64,000 nt of DNA from an uncultured Stomatobaculum sp. Lineage in GTDB: Bacteria > Bacillota > Clostridia > Lachnospirales > Lachnospiraceae. A program made the translations under genes and the position numbers. Location of the stretch: NCBI RefSeq assembly GCF_937924975.1, contig NZ_CALEYG010000003.1, positions 38,327-102,326 on the forward strand, given 5' to 3'. Shown here in pieces: positions 48,766-58,342 of the stretch (the stretch's first letter is position 1; every line of letters begins with the position of its first letter). The notes under the pieces are model-generated. The model did no database searches. It saw only the letters and a program-made list of their open reading frames with translations, and was not told where the DNA came from.

Positions 48766-49782
48766 ATGGAGCGTAGAATCATAACAACAGAACTTGCAAC
48801 CGAGGAGACACGATTCGAGCAGTCGCTTCGGCCGCAGCGCTTACAGGAATATATCGGACAGAAGAAATTAAAGTCCATGTTGCAGGTTTATATCGATGCG
48901 GCGAGACAGCGGCGCGAGTCTCTGGATCACGTGCTCTTTTACGGACCGCCGGGACTCGGCAAGACCACGCTCTCCGGCATCATTGCGAATGAGATGGGCG
49001 TGCACATGAAAATCACTTCGGGGCCTGCCATCGAGAAGCCGGGTGATATGGCAGCAATCTTAAATCATCTGCAGGAGGGTGATGTGCTATTTGTCGATGA
49101 GATACACCGCCTGAACCGTCAGGTTGAGGAAGTGCTCTATCCCGCGATGGAAGATTTTGCAATCGATATTGTGCTCGGCAAGGAGAGCAATGCAAAGAGC
49201 ATACGCCTTGCGCTACCGCACTTCACCTTAGTCGGGGCCACAACAAGAGCGGGCTTACTCTCCGCACCGCTCCGAGATCGATTCGGCGTGGTACAGCGTC
49301 TTGAATTTTATGAGCAGGACGAACTGCAGGAAATTGTCCTTCGCTCGGCCAAAGTACTCGGTGTCGAGATTGATACGGCGGGTGCGGCAGAAATTGCACG
49401 GCGCTCCCGTGGAACCCCGCGACTTGCCAATCGCCTGTTGCGGCGCGTCCGGGATTTTGCGGAAGTCAAGTACAGCGGTGCCGTTACGGAAGCGGTGGCG
49501 CGCGATGCGCTGAATCTTTTGGATGTCGATACCTGCGGCCTCGACGCAGGGGACAGAACCATATTGAATCTCATCATTGATATGTTTCACGGCGGTCCGG
49601 TGGGACTGGATACGCTGGCTGCGGCGCTCGGGGAAGATGCCGGCACGCTGGAGGAAGTCTACGAGCCCTATCTCCTGATGCAGGGCTTTTTGATCCGGAC
49701 ACCGCGCGGCAGAGTCGCGACAGAATACGCATACAGCCATTTGAATCGAAAAAAGGAAGATGAGGAACAAGCAGATGCGTGA
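48766..49782 (+). CDS. ruvB: Holliday junction DNA helicase subunit RuvB
   Basis: The 338-residue AAA+ motor has the leader RPQRLQEYIGQ, Walker A GPPGLGKTTL, Walker B LFVDEIHRLN, sensor I VGATTRAG and the arginine-finger region APLRDRFGVVQRLEFY. The C-terminal winged helix ends with GFLIRTPRGRVAT. It pumps DNA through the RuvA-bound junction. Its last eight bases overlap the zapA start. RBS GAGAGGAG. Confidence 0.97.
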   Translation: MERRIITTELATEETRFEQSLRPQRLQEYIGQKKLKSMLQVYIDAARQRRESLDHVLFYGPPGLGKTTLSGIIANEMGVHMKITSGPAIEKPGDMAAILNHLQEGDVLFVDEIHRLNRQVEEVLYPAMEDFAIDIVLGKESNAKSIRLALPHFTLVGATTRAGLLSAPLRDRFGVVQRLEFYEQDELQEIVLRSAKVLGVEIDTAGAAEIARRSRGTPRLANRLLRRVRDFAEVKYSGAVTEAVARDALNLLDVDTCGLDAGDRTILNLIIDMFHGGPVGLDTLAAALGEDAGTLEEVYEPYLLMQGFLIRTPRGRVATEYAYSHLNRKKEDEEQADA

Positions 49783-50317
49783 CGAACAGAGTAGACAGCG
49801 TAGTACGGAAGTCATCATTGACGGCAAGGTAATTCCGCTCGCCGGGGGCGACAGTGCGTATCTCCGCCAGGTTGCGGCTTATATCGACAATAAAATTGCG
49901 GAGCTCAGGCAGAACCGCGCCTATGCGCGCCAGAACAGCGAGCGTAGGGCACAGATTCTCTGGTTGAATCTTGCGGATGACTGTCTGCAGGCGAGAGCGG
50001 AGAGCGCGGAGCTCAAGGAAGAGGCGGCAGCGCACGCCTCCGAAGTCTATGCGTTGAAGCGGGAACTTGTCGAGCAGCGCCTTCGCATGGAAACCTTGCA
50101 GAAAGATGCCAAGGATGAGGCGGCAGATGCTTCGCTTGCGGCAGAGAAGCAGAAACTCGAAGAGCAACTTGCCATCGCAGAAAAAGAGAAGGAGTCGCTA
50201 CAGGCGGAAAAGGAACGCCTCACTGCCAACATACACCGCCTCGAAGAGGAACTGGAGGCAGAGAAGAAACGCAGCAAGGAGCTGGAAACAGAGCTGGATG
50301 AGCTGCTTTCCAAGTAA
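49775..50317 (+). CDS. zapA: Cell division protein ZapA
   Basis: ATG 49775 follows GAGGAA at proper spacing; ATG 49760 has its site too close. The 180-residue protein begins with the ZapA globular domain (STEVIIDGKVIPLAGGDSAYLRQVAAYIDNKI). A long coiled coil follows from about residue 85 to the end (KQKLEEQLAIAEKEKESL). ZapA promotes bundling of FtsZ filaments. Longer coiled-coil tails are usual in clostridial ZapA. The order ruvB-zapA-U32 peptidase supports a shared operon. Confidence 0.88.
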   Translation: MRDEQSRQRSTEVIIDGKVIPLAGGDSAYLRQVAAYIDNKIAELRQNRAYARQNSERRAQILWLNLADDCLQARAESAELKEEAAAHASEVYALKRELVEQRLRMETLQKDAKDEAADASLAAEKQKLEEQLAIAEKEKESLQAEKERLTANIHRLEEELEAEKKRSKELETELDELLSK

Positions 50318-50336
50318 ACGGATAGATTAGGACAGG

Positions 50337-52574
50337 ATGAGGAATAAGATACCAGAACTTTTGGCACCCGCAGGCTCGATTGAAAGCCTGCGGGCGGCAG
50401 TCAATGCAGGCGCAGATGCCATTTATGTCGGCGGTGCGAAGTTTGGCGCGAGAGCTTATGCGGAGAATCCGGAGGAAGCGGATCTCATCGGGGGGCTGCG
50501 CTATGCGCACCGCTTTGGTGTTCGTATCCATATGACGGTCAACACCCTCTTAAAAGAGGCAGAACTTCAGACTCTGCCGGATTATATCGCACCTTATTAC
50601 GAAGCGGGATTGGATGCTGCAATTGTGCAAGACTTGGGAGCGTTGGCTCTGCTACACGAGCATTTCCCGCTTCTTTCCCTGCACGCAAGTACCCAGACGA
50701 CCATAACGGGGCCGCATGCCGCAGAGCTATATCGGCGTCTCGGGGTGAGCCGTGTGATTCCGGCGCGTGAATTGAGCCTCGAAGAACTGGTGCGCATCAA
50801 ACAGGAAACCGGATTGGAGGTAGAGAGTTTTGTGCACGGTGCGCTCTGTTATGCTTACTCCGGACAGTGTTTCATGTCGAGCCTTCTCGGTGAGCGCTCG
50901 GGCAATCGAGGGCGCTGCGCCCAGACTTGCCGCCTGCCCTATAGTCTGCAGCGCGAAAATCAGAAATCGTCGGGACAGGGGCTGCTCCTCAGCTGTAAAG
51001 ATCTTTGCAGCTTGGATTTGATTCCGATGCTCGCAGAGAGCGGCATAGACAGTCTAAAAATCGAGGGGCGCATGAAGAGCCCGCGCTATACGGCCGGTGT
51101 CGTATCCATCTGGCGGAAGTACCTAGACCTCTATGCAAGTGAGGGGGCAGAGGGATTTGCGGTGGAAGCGGCGGACAGAGCGCATCTCTTGGACCTGTTT
51201 GACCGGGGAGGTCAAACAGAAGGTTATTATCGCCAACATAACGGGCGCGAAATGATAGTCCTGCAGGAGAAGAAAGAGAAGCGGAAGCAGAATATTCCGT
51301 ATGAAGAGGAAATCGAAGAGAAATATCTAAAAACAGAGCGGGAGTTGCCACTCTATGGAAAGTTTGTGCAGCGGGATGGCGAGCCGATGTATTTGGAACT
51401 CAGCGCTTCAATTCCCGGAGTAGGGCAACTCAGTGCCGAAGTCGCGGGCGAAATTGCTGAGCGGGCGAGAACAGCCGGAAGTACGGCGGAGGCAGTGCGG
51501 GAGCGGCTTCAGAAAACCGGGGGCACGGGATTTCGTTTTGCAAAGCTGGATGTCTCAATCGAAGAGGGCTTTTTCTTTCCGGTGAAACAACTGAATGAGC
51601 TGCGCCGAAAGGGAATCGAAGCAATTTCCGCAAAGATCGATGCGGCCTTTCTGCGGAATTCTGTACGCGACAGAGAGACTGTCCGCGCGATAAAGACAGA
51701 CGGCGAAGACAGAACTGTCCGCGCGGCAGATACAGGACAGACAGCGCCGGAACTCCATGTGAGCTGTGACAGCTGGGAGCAGATACAGACGGTTTCCGAG
51801 ATGGAAGAGGTCGCCGCAATCTCCTTCGGCGCAGACAGTATTCAGGCGGATAAGTGGCAGGCGGCGGTCCGCTGCATACGAAACGCAGGCAAGCGCGTGT
51901 ATCTGCTCTTGCCGCAGATTTTTAGGACAGAAGCAGAGCACTTTTTTCTGGAGCAGGCGGAACGGTTGGTCGATTTGCCGCTGGACGCTTTGATTATCCG
52001 GAATCTGGAAGAACCGGGCTTTTTTGAGATACTCTACGGAGAACGGAACAGGCGCTGTCCGGCTTTCTATTTTGATTTTCAAGTCTACGGCATGAACAGG
52101 ACAGCGCAGCTCTGTCTCAGAGAATTCGGTGCCGCGCGCCTCACGTTGCCGATTGAGGAGACTGCGCGAGAGCTCAAATTTCTCGACACGGCGGGACAGG
52201 AGATGGTTGTCGCGGGGCGGCTGCCCATGATGGTGTCGGCGAATTGTCTCAAAAAGACAGCCGCGCGCTGTGATCATAAACCCGAGTATATGAAACTCAG
52301 AGATCGCCGCCTGATGGAAATGCCTGTCAAGACGCATTGTACCTTCTGCTATAATACAATTTACAATGCAGCGCCGCTCAGTCTGAGCGGTGTGGCTGCA
52401 GAGCTCACCGGGCTCAAGCTGGGCGCGGTCCGGCTCTTACTCAGCAATGAGAGCGCTGCAGAGACAAAGACGGCAGTGCGCTCGATTTACCGGAGCTTTG
52501 TTCTGGGGGAACAGGGCGTCCCGGAGGCCTACGAAAACTTTACACGCGGGCACTTTAAGCGCGCGGTCGAATGA
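50337..52574 (+). CDS. U32 family peptidase (RlhA/TrhP-type)
   Basis: The 745-residue protein starts PELLAPAGSIESLRAAVNAGADAIYVGG. It carries the U32 signature ESFVHGALCYAYSGQCFMSS followed by GNRGRCAQTCRLPY. A DUF3656-like middle part and a C-terminal cysteine segment (KTHCTFCYNTIYN) follow. Despite the name, characterised members (RlhA, TrhP) take part in hydroxylation of 23S rRNA or tRNA bases and need iron-sulfur chemistry; this is the likely role. RBS AGGACAGG is modest. It lies 19 bases after zapA. Confidence 0.9.
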   Translation: MRNKIPELLAPAGSIESLRAAVNAGADAIYVGGAKFGARAYAENPEEADLIGGLRYAHRFGVRIHMTVNTLLKEAELQTLPDYIAPYYEAGLDAAIVQDLGALALLHEHFPLLSLHASTQTTITGPHAAELYRRLGVSRVIPARELSLEELVRIKQETGLEVESFVHGALCYAYSGQCFMSSLLGERSGNRGRCAQTCRLPYSLQRENQKSSGQGLLLSCKDLCSLDLIPMLAESGIDSLKIEGRMKSPRYTAGVVSIWRKYLDLYASEGAEGFAVEAADRAHLLDLFDRGGQTEGYYRQHNGREMIVLQEKKEKRKQNIPYEEEIEEKYLKTERELPLYGKFVQRDGEPMYLELSASIPGVGQLSAEVAGEIAERARTAGSTAEAVRERLQKTGGTGFRFAKLDVSIEEGFFFPVKQLNELRRKGIEAISAKIDAAFLRNSVRDRETVRAIKTDGEDRTVRAADTGQTAPELHVSCDSWEQIQTVSEMEEVAAISFGADSIQADKWQAAVRCIRNAGKRVYLLLPQIFRTEAEHFFLEQAERLVDLPLDALIIRNLEEPGFFEILYGERNRRCPAFYFDFQVYGMNRTAQLCLREFGAARLTLPIEETARELKFLDTAGQEMVVAGRLPMMVSANCLKKTAARCDHKPEYMKLRDRRLMEMPVKTHCTFCYNTIYNAAPLSLSGVAAELTGLKLGAVRLLLSNESAAETKTAVRSIYRSFVLGEQGVPEAYENFTRGHFKRAVE

Positions 52575-52669
52575 GGCAACGGGTCAGGGAGAAAGAGCTT
52601 GTGCTGAAAAGCTGTCAGTAGTACACTTACATTTGTTTGGGGATATGCGTCGCGCAGGAGGGATTGCAA

Positions 52670-53113
52670 ATGGTCGAAGCAACGAGCTGTGGCGGCATCG
52701 TGATCTTTCACGGAAAGATCCTGCTGCTCTATAAGAATTACAGAAACCGCTATGAGGGTTGGGTACTCCCGAAGGGCACCGTAGAGGCGGGCGAGAGCTT
52801 TGAGACAACTGCACTTCGTGAGGTAAAAGAGGAGACAGGAGTCAGTGCTCATATTGTCGAGTACATCGGCAAGAGTGAATATACGTTTAACGCCCAGGCA
52901 GAGCAGGTCGACAAGAGCGTTCACTGGTATCTGATGAGCGCGGAGAGCTATTATTCCAAACCGCAGCGGGAAGAGTTTTTTATGGATTCCGGCTATTACA
53001 AGTATCACGAGGCATGGCATCTTCTGAAATTTGCAAATGAAAAGGCAATGCTCGAAAAGGCATATGCGCGCTATCAGGAACGAAAGCGAAATCGCATCAG
53101 CGAGACTGACTGA
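52670..53113 (+). CDS. Nudix hydrolase
   Basis: ATG 52670 follows GCAGGAGGG; the upstream in-frame part is not used. The 147 residues contain a perfect Nudix box, GTVEAGESFETTALREVKEETGV in two overlapping parts (GTVEAGESFET; TALREVKEETGV). It opens SCGGIVIFHGKILLLYKN, as in MutT-like and Ap4A hydrolases. It likely cleaves a nucleoside diphosphate-linked compound; the substrate is unknown. It is the first of a short chain with the ThyX-like and DHFR genes. Confidence 0.88.
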   Translation: MVEATSCGGIVIFHGKILLLYKNYRNRYEGWVLPKGTVEAGESFETTALREVKEETGVSAHIVEYIGKSEYTFNAQAEQVDKSVHWYLMSAESYYSKPQREEFFMDSGYYKYHEAWHLLKFANEKAMLEKAYARYQERKRNRISETD

Positions 53114-53152
53114 TATGCAACTATTATAATAGGAAGAAAGAGGGGTAACGCC

Positions 53153-53776
53153 ATGATTCAATTGGAACGCAGCTCTGTTATGAATCTGGAAAATGCGATG
53201 CGCGGCGCTAGAAATCCGCTGAATTCTTGGGCAAGAAGTGACAGCCACTACGACGAAGCCGGAAATTACATTCTGGGAGAGAACGATCTCGGCCTGGCCA
53301 TGCGACTCAGAAAGGCAGGGAGCGATCATCGGAAGTATATGCGTCAGATTTTTGTCTCGGTCGACATCACGGCGCCGCTCTATTGGTGGAAGGAATATGA
53401 CACCTATAAAGTGGCGACGGTGGCAAACTCCACTTCGACCATGCACAAGATTCACAGCAAACCCTTTTCACGGGAGGATTTCTCTCACGACCATATGACA
53501 GAAGAAGCGCTCGCTGCTCTGGATCGGATGATTGAAGTTCTAGAACAGTTGCGCCTTCGCTTTGTTGAGACCAAAGAAAAAGACGCCTGGTATTCGATGA
53601 TACAACTGCTCCCCGAAAGCTATCAGCAGCTTCGCACTTGCAGCTTTAACTATGAGACGCTGGTGCATATTTATTTTTCAAGACGCGATCACAAGCTTGC
53701 CGAATGGCACACGTTTTGCGACTGGATTACTTCGCTCCCCTACGCGAAGGAACTGATACTCGGAGAAGAAGCATGA
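53153..53776 (+). CDS. ThyX-like protein without the RHR signature
   Basis: The 207-residue protein belongs to a conserved Firmicutes/phage family. It reads RNPLNSWARSDSHYD near the start, SVDITAPLYWWKEYDTYKV then ATVANSTSTMHKIHSKPF, and late YQQLRTCSFNYETLVHIYFSRRDHKL with EWHTFCDWITSLPY. The middle has the layout of flavin-dependent thymidylate synthase (hydrophobic strand, AP, then N..S), and the RxxH/K end resembles the ThyX R-x-x-x-P-L region. The RHRxxS signature is replaced by TYKVAT, so the FAD/dUMP chemistry is doubtful. It overlaps folA by four bases. RBS AAAGAGGGGT. Confidence 0.65.
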   Translation: MIQLERSSVMNLENAMRGARNPLNSWARSDSHYDEAGNYILGENDLGLAMRLRKAGSDHRKYMRQIFVSVDITAPLYWWKEYDTYKVATVANSTSTMHKIHSKPFSREDFSHDHMTEEALAALDRMIEVLEQLRLRFVETKEKDAWYSMIQLLPESYQQLRTCSFNYETLVHIYFSRRDHKLAEWHTFCDWITSLPYAKELILGEEA

Positions 53777-54282
53777 TTTTGATTGCGGCGGTGGACAGAG
53801 CCTGGGCCATCGGAAAAGGCGGGAGGCTTCTGGTCAAAATTCCCCGCGACCAGAAACTGTTTCTGGAGGAGACGCTTGGCAAGACTGTCATCATGGGGCG
53901 GAAAACTTTTTTGGATTTACCGGGACAGCAGCCGCTTTACGGCAGGCGCAATATTGTGCTGAGCCGGAGCCCGGAGTTTGCACCGAAAGGTGTGACCGTC
54001 TGCAACAGCATCGGGGAGGTCTTACGGGAAATCCGGGAACTTCCCAAGGATAAGGTCTTTGTGTGCGGCGGTGAGAGCATCTACCGAGATTTTCTGCCCT
54101 ATGCGGACAGCGCGGAAATCACAAAGATCGACTACCTCTATGACGGCGATCGCTTTTTCCCGAATCTGGATCGGGATTCGGAATGGGAACTGACCCGGGA
54201 GAGTGAAGAGGAGACCTATTTTGATTTGCCGTTTTCTTTCTGTCGTTACGAGCGAAAGAGTGGCGGCATGCGGATAGAATAA
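53773..54282 (+). CDS. folA: Dihydrofolate reductase
   Basis: The start lies in the ATGA overlap with the preceding gene; 169 residues. It begins MILIAAVDRAWAIGKGGRLL (Met-20-like loop). TVIMGRKTFLDLPGQQPLYGRRNIVLSR binds NADPH. KVFVCGGESIYRDFLPYADS carries the conserved GG and the Tyr; YFDLPFSFCRYER ends the fold. It regenerates tetrahydrofolate, required when thymidylate is made by ThyA. Overlap with a ThyX-like gene suggests a joint folate/thymidylate role. Confidence 0.92.
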   Translation: MILIAAVDRAWAIGKGGRLLVKIPRDQKLFLEETLGKTVIMGRKTFLDLPGQQPLYGRRNIVLSRSPEFAPKGVTVCNSIGEVLREIRELPKDKVFVCGGESIYRDFLPYADSAEITKIDYLYDGDRFFPNLDRDSEWELTRESEEETYFDLPFSFCRYERKSGGMRIE

Positions 54283-54339
54283 GTGTGCGAAAACAAGACT
54301 TGATTCGGTAACACGGTATTACAGCAATGGAGAATCCTT

Positions 54340-55233
54340 ATGTATAAAATCCTGAAGAAAAAGAAACTTGCAGAGCAAATTTGGCTCATGGATGTCGAGG
54401 CACCGCGTGTCGCCGCGAAGTGTCTGCCGGGAGAGTTCCTGATTGTAAAAATCGATCGCTACGGCGAGCGCATTCCGCTGACCATCTGCGACTATGACCG
54501 CGAAAAGGGCACAGTGCTGATTGTCTTCCAGGTTGTCGGCGCGAGTAGCTATCGGATGGCGGAGCTGAACGAGGGTGATTTCTTTGAGGATGTCGTGGGA
54601 CCGCTCGGATGTCCCTCAGAGCTCACCAAAAAGACGCCGGAAGAACTCCGGAAAATGAATATTCTCTTTGTGGCCGGCGGCGTCGGCACAGCGCCTGTCT
54701 ATCCGCAGGTCAAATGGCTGAAGGAGCAGGGTGTCACAGCGGATGTTGTGCAGGGCGCAAAGAATAAGGATTTGGTCATACTCGAGGATGAGATGCGTGC
54801 GGTCTGCGGCGATCACCTCTATATCACCACCGATGACGGGTCCTACGGTTTCCACGGACTTGTGACTGCAAAAGTCGAGGAGCTGGTGGAAAAAGAAGGC
54901 AAGCACTACGATCTTTGCGTTGCAATCGGTCCCATGATTATGATGAAGTTTGTCGCCTTGCTCACCAAGAAGCTTGGTATTCCGACAGTCGCCAGCATGA
55001 ATCCCATTATGGTGGATGGCACGGGCATGTGCGGCGCCTGCCGTCTGATTGTCGGTGACGAAGTCAAGTTTGCCTGTGTGGACGGTCCGGAGTTTGACGC
55101 GCACAAGATTGATTTTGACCAGGCGATGAAGCGCGCCAGAATGTACGCGAGCGAAGAGGGCAGGGAGTATCTGAGAGAAAAAGAAGGCAAGACGCACCAC
55201 GGCGGTTGCGGAAATTGCAGAGGGCAACAGTAA
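54340..55233 (+). CDS. nfnA: Electron-bifurcating transhydrogenase subunit A (NfnA, FNR-like)
   Basis: The 297-residue protein is a ferredoxin-NADP reductase-like subunit. It has the FAD-binding RIPLTIC region and GASSYRMAELNEGD. The nucleotide part shows FVAGGVGTAPVYPQVKWL and AIGPMIMMKFVA. The [2Fe-2S] cysteines lie in NPIMVDGTGMCGACRL with a later CVDGPEFDAHKIDF. With NfnB it couples NADH and reduced ferredoxin oxidation to NADPH formation. The alternative reading, a PyrK-like or sulfide dehydrogenase subunit, is less likely because its stop overlaps the NfnB start. Confidence 0.88.
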   Translation: MYKILKKKKLAEQIWLMDVEAPRVAAKCLPGEFLIVKIDRYGERIPLTICDYDREKGTVLIVFQVVGASSYRMAELNEGDFFEDVVGPLGCPSELTKKTPEELRKMNILFVAGGVGTAPVYPQVKWLKEQGVTADVVQGAKNKDLVILEDEMRAVCGDHLYITTDDGSYGFHGLVTAKVEELVEKEGKHYDLCVAIGPMIMMKFVALLTKKLGIPTVASMNPIMVDGTGMCGACRLIVGDEVKFACVDGPEFDAHKIDFDQAMKRARMYASEEGREYLREKEGKTHHGGCGNCRGQQ

Positions 55234-56624
55234 TGGATATGATGAAGAGAGTTCCGATTGCGGAGCAGGCACCGGATGAGCGCGCCAAAAATTTCAAGGA
55301 AGTATGTCTCGGCTATACAGAGGAAGAGGCGAGAGCGGAGGCATCTCGCTGTTTAAACTGTAAGAATCCGCGTTGCGTTGCGGGATGTCCGGTTTCGATT
55401 AATATCCCGGCATTTTTACAGCAGGTCATTGCCGGACAGGAGGCAAAGGCTGCGGGCATTATTGCGGAGAGCTCGGCACTTCCGGCAGTCTGTGGGCGCG
55501 TTTGTCCGCAGGAAACCCAGTGCGAAGGCGTCTGCATCCGCGGCATCAAGGGTGAGCCGGTTGCAATCGGTAAGTTGGAGCGCTATGTGGCAGACTGGGC
55601 GCGTGAGCATAAACTGGAGCCGGAAAACAATTCCGAGAAAAACGGGCAGCGCGTCGCTGTGATCGGCGCAGGGCCGGCGGGACTCACCTGTGCCGGCGAC
55701 CTTGCTAAGCTCGGCTATGAGGTCAAGATCTTTGAGGCGCTTCACGAGCCGGGCGGTGTGCTGGTCTACGGTATTCCGGAGTTCCGACTGCCGAAGGACA
55801 CGGTGGTTGCACATGAAGTCGAAAATGTCAAAAAACTCGGCGTGGAGATTGAAACCAACACGATTGTCGGAAAGTCGGTCTCGGTAGACGACCTTCTTGA
55901 CAAAGAGGGCTATGATGCGGTGTTTATCGGTTCGGGCGCAGGCCTGCCGATGTTTATGCATATTCCGGGCGAGACAGCGAGTGGCGTCTTCTCGGCAAAT
56001 GAGTTTTTGACGCGCAATAACCTCATGAAGGCCTTTCGCGAAGACTATGACACGCCGATTTTTGCGGGCAAGCGCGCGGTTGTCGTGGGCGGCGGTAATG
56101 TCGCGATGGATGCGGCGCGGACGGCGCTTCGCCTCGGCGCGGAGACGCACATTGTCTACCGCCGTTCGGAGGCAGAGCTTCCGGCGCGCGCGGAAGAAGT
56201 GCATCACGCAAAAGAAGAGGGCGTTATTTTTGATCTGCTCACCAATCCGGTCGAGATTTTGCAGGATGAAAACGGCTGGGTTCGCGGTGTCCGTGTGATT
56301 CACATGGAGCTTGGAGAGCCGGACCAGTCGGGCAGAAGAAGACCGGTCGAGATTCCGGGTTCCGAGGAGGAAATCCCGGCGGATACAGTTATCATGGCAC
56401 TCGGCACCTCGCCGAATCCCTTGCTTTCTTCGACGACGGAGGGACTTGAGACAAATCGCAAAGGTTGTCTGATTGCCGATGAGAAGAACGGTCAGACCAC
56501 GCGCGAGGGCGTCTTTGCAGGCGGCGATGCCGTAATCGGTGCGGCGACCGTAATTCTTGCGATGGGAGCGGGAAAGCAGGCGGCGCGCGGCATTGATGAA
56601 TATCTCAAAGCAAAACGGGCGTGA
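55233..56624 (+). CDS. nfnB: Electron-bifurcating transhydrogenase subunit B (NfnB, GltD-like)
   Basis: ATG 55233 overlaps the nfnA stop by one base; 463 residues. The N-terminal domain holds two [4Fe-4S] clusters (CLNCKNPRCVAGC; CGRVCPQETQCEGVC). FAD- and NADPH-binding Rossmann folds follow (VAVIGAGPAGLTCAGDLAKLG; AVVVGGGNVAMDAARTALR). The end GGDAVIGAATVILAMGAGK is typical of GltD-like proteins. It forms the Nfn complex with NfnA in the cytosol. A lone glutamate synthase small subunit is the alternative, but no large-subunit gene is nearby. Confidence 0.9.
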   Translation: MDMMKRVPIAEQAPDERAKNFKEVCLGYTEEEARAEASRCLNCKNPRCVAGCPVSINIPAFLQQVIAGQEAKAAGIIAESSALPAVCGRVCPQETQCEGVCIRGIKGEPVAIGKLERYVADWAREHKLEPENNSEKNGQRVAVIGAGPAGLTCAGDLAKLGYEVKIFEALHEPGGVLVYGIPEFRLPKDTVVAHEVENVKKLGVEIETNTIVGKSVSVDDLLDKEGYDAVFIGSGAGLPMFMHIPGETASGVFSANEFLTRNNLMKAFREDYDTPIFAGKRAVVVGGGNVAMDAARTALRLGAETHIVYRRSEAELPARAEEVHHAKEEGVIFDLLTNPVEILQDENGWVRGVRVIHMELGEPDQSGRRRPVEIPGSEEEIPADTVIMALGTSPNPLLSSTTEGLETNRKGCLIADEKNGQTTREGVFAGGDAVIGAATVILAMGAGKQAARGIDEYLKAKRA

Positions 56625-56653
56625 TTGTTTTCTGTTCGGATATAGTGTATAAT
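56625..56653 (+). promoter_or_regulatory. Sigma-A promoter of pckA
   Basis: TTGTTT, 17 bases, TATAAT, starting directly after the nfnB stop and leaving a leader of about 60 bases. Confidence 0.65.
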
Positions 56654-56720
56654 AATCCCGGAACTTAACCCCGAGAAATCAGTGCATTTGCACGAGCGGA
56701 GGACAGAGGAGGAAAGGTAC

Positions 56721-58331
56721 ATGAGTAAGCTTGATTTAAGCAAGTATGGCATTACCGGGACAACAGAAATCGTACACAATCCGTCGTATGAGTTGCTCTT
56801 TGAAGAGGAGACCAAGGCGGGTCTGGAAGGCTTCGAAAAGGGGCAGGTGACCGAGCTCGGCGCAGTCAACGTGATGACCGGCATTTACACAGGTCGTTCT
56901 CCGAAAGACAAGTTTATCGTCATGGACGAGAACTCCAAGGATACGGTCTGGTGGACCTCCGATGAATACAAGAATGATAACCACCCGGCTACCGAAGAGG
57001 CTTGGCACGCGGTCAAAGAGCTCGCAAAAAAGGAGCTCTCCGGCAAGCGTCTGTTTGTGGTCGACGCATTCTGCGGTGCGAACCCGGATACCCGCATAGC
57101 AGTGCGCTTCATCGTCGAAGTTGCATGGCAGGCACATTTCGTGACCAATATGTTCATTCGCCCGACGGCGGAAGAACTCGAGAACTTTGAGCCGGACTTC
57201 ATTGTCTACAATGCGTCGAAGGCAAAGGTTGAGAACTACAAGGAGCTCGGCCTCAACTCCGAGACTGCGGTTGTCTTCAACATCACGACCAAGGAGCAGG
57301 TCATTCTGAATACCTGGTACGGCGGCGAGATGAAGAAGGGCATGTTCTCGATGATGAACTATTACCTGCCGCTCTGCGGCATTGCATCGATGCACTGCTC
57401 GGCAAATACCGATATGGACGGCAAGAACACGGCGGTGTTCTTCGGCCTTTCGGGTACCGGTAAGACTACGCTCTCGACTGATCCGAAGCGTCTTCTGATT
57501 GGCGATGACGAGCACGGCTGGGATGATTCCGGCGTCTACAACTTTGAGGGCGGTTGCTATGCCAAGGTCATCAATCTCGACAAAGAGTCCGAGCCGGACA
57601 TTTACAATGCAATCCGCCGCGACGCACTCCTCGAGAATGTCACGGTCGATGCCGACGGAAAGATTGATTTTACGGACAAGAGTGTCACGGAGAACACCCG
57701 AGTTTCCTATCCGATTGACCATATCGAGAAGATTGTGAAGCCGATTTCCCATGGTCCGGCAGCGGAAAATGTGATTTTCCTCTCGGCGGATGCGTTCGGC
57801 GTATTGCCGCCGGTCTCCATTCTGACGCCGGGGCAGACCAAGTATTATTTCCTGTCCGGCTTTACGGCAAAGCTCGCGGGAACCGAGCGCGGCATCACCG
57901 AGCCGACCCCGACCTTCTCGGCTTGCTTCGGCCAGGCTTTCCTCGAGCTGCATCCGACCAAGTATGCGGAAGAGCTCGTGAAGCGCATGGAGCAGAGCGG
58001 TGCAAAGGCATACCTCGTGAATACCGGCTGGAACGGCAGCGGCAAGAGAATTTCGATTAAGGACACGAGAGGTATTATCGATGCCATTCTGAACGGCGAT
58101 GTGCTGAAGGCACCGACCAAGAAGATTCCGTTTTTTGACTTCGAAGTTCCGACCGAGCTTCCGGGCGTGAATCCGGCCATTCTTGATCCGCGAGACACCT
58201 ATGCGGACAGCGAGGAGTGGAACAAGAAGGCAAAGGATCTTGCAGAGCGCTTTATCAAGAACTTTGCGAAGTATGAGGGCAATGCAGCCGGTAAGGCATT
58301 GGTTGCGGCAGGTCCGAAGACTGAGGCATAA
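56721..58331 (+). CDS. pckA: Phosphoenolpyruvate carboxykinase (ATP)
   Basis: ATG 56721 follows AGAGGAGGAAAG; 536 residues, the usual length. Visible motifs are TGRSPKDKF, the GGEMKKGMFSMMNY metal-site region (Lys and His ligands), the P-loop FFGLSGTGKTTLS, GDDEHGWDD (kinase 2 with metal Asp) and a late NTGWNGSGKRISI. The enzyme interconverts oxaloacetate and PEP with ATP/ADP. In fermenting Lachnospiraceae it commonly fixes CO2 toward malate and fumarate, which would fit with fumC in this window. A strong terminator follows. Confidence 0.97.
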   Translation: MSKLDLSKYGITGTTEIVHNPSYELLFEEETKAGLEGFEKGQVTELGAVNVMTGIYTGRSPKDKFIVMDENSKDTVWWTSDEYKNDNHPATEEAWHAVKELAKKELSGKRLFVVDAFCGANPDTRIAVRFIVEVAWQAHFVTNMFIRPTAEELENFEPDFIVYNASKAKVENYKELGLNSETAVVFNITTKEQVILNTWYGGEMKKGMFSMMNYYLPLCGIASMHCSANTDMDGKNTAVFFGLSGTGKTTLSTDPKRLLIGDDEHGWDDSGVYNFEGGCYAKVINLDKESEPDIYNAIRRDALLENVTVDADGKIDFTDKSVTENTRVSYPIDHIEKIVKPISHGPAAENVIFLSADAFGVLPPVSILTPGQTKYYFLSGFTAKLAGTERGITEPTPTFSACFGQAFLELHPTKYAEELVKRMEQSGAKAYLVNTGWNGSGKRISIKDTRGIIDAILNGDVLKAPTKKIPFFDFEVPTELPGVNPAILDPRDTYADSEEWNKKAKDLAERFIKNFAKYEGNAAGKALVAAGPKTEA

Positions 58332-58342
58332 CTATATAGACG

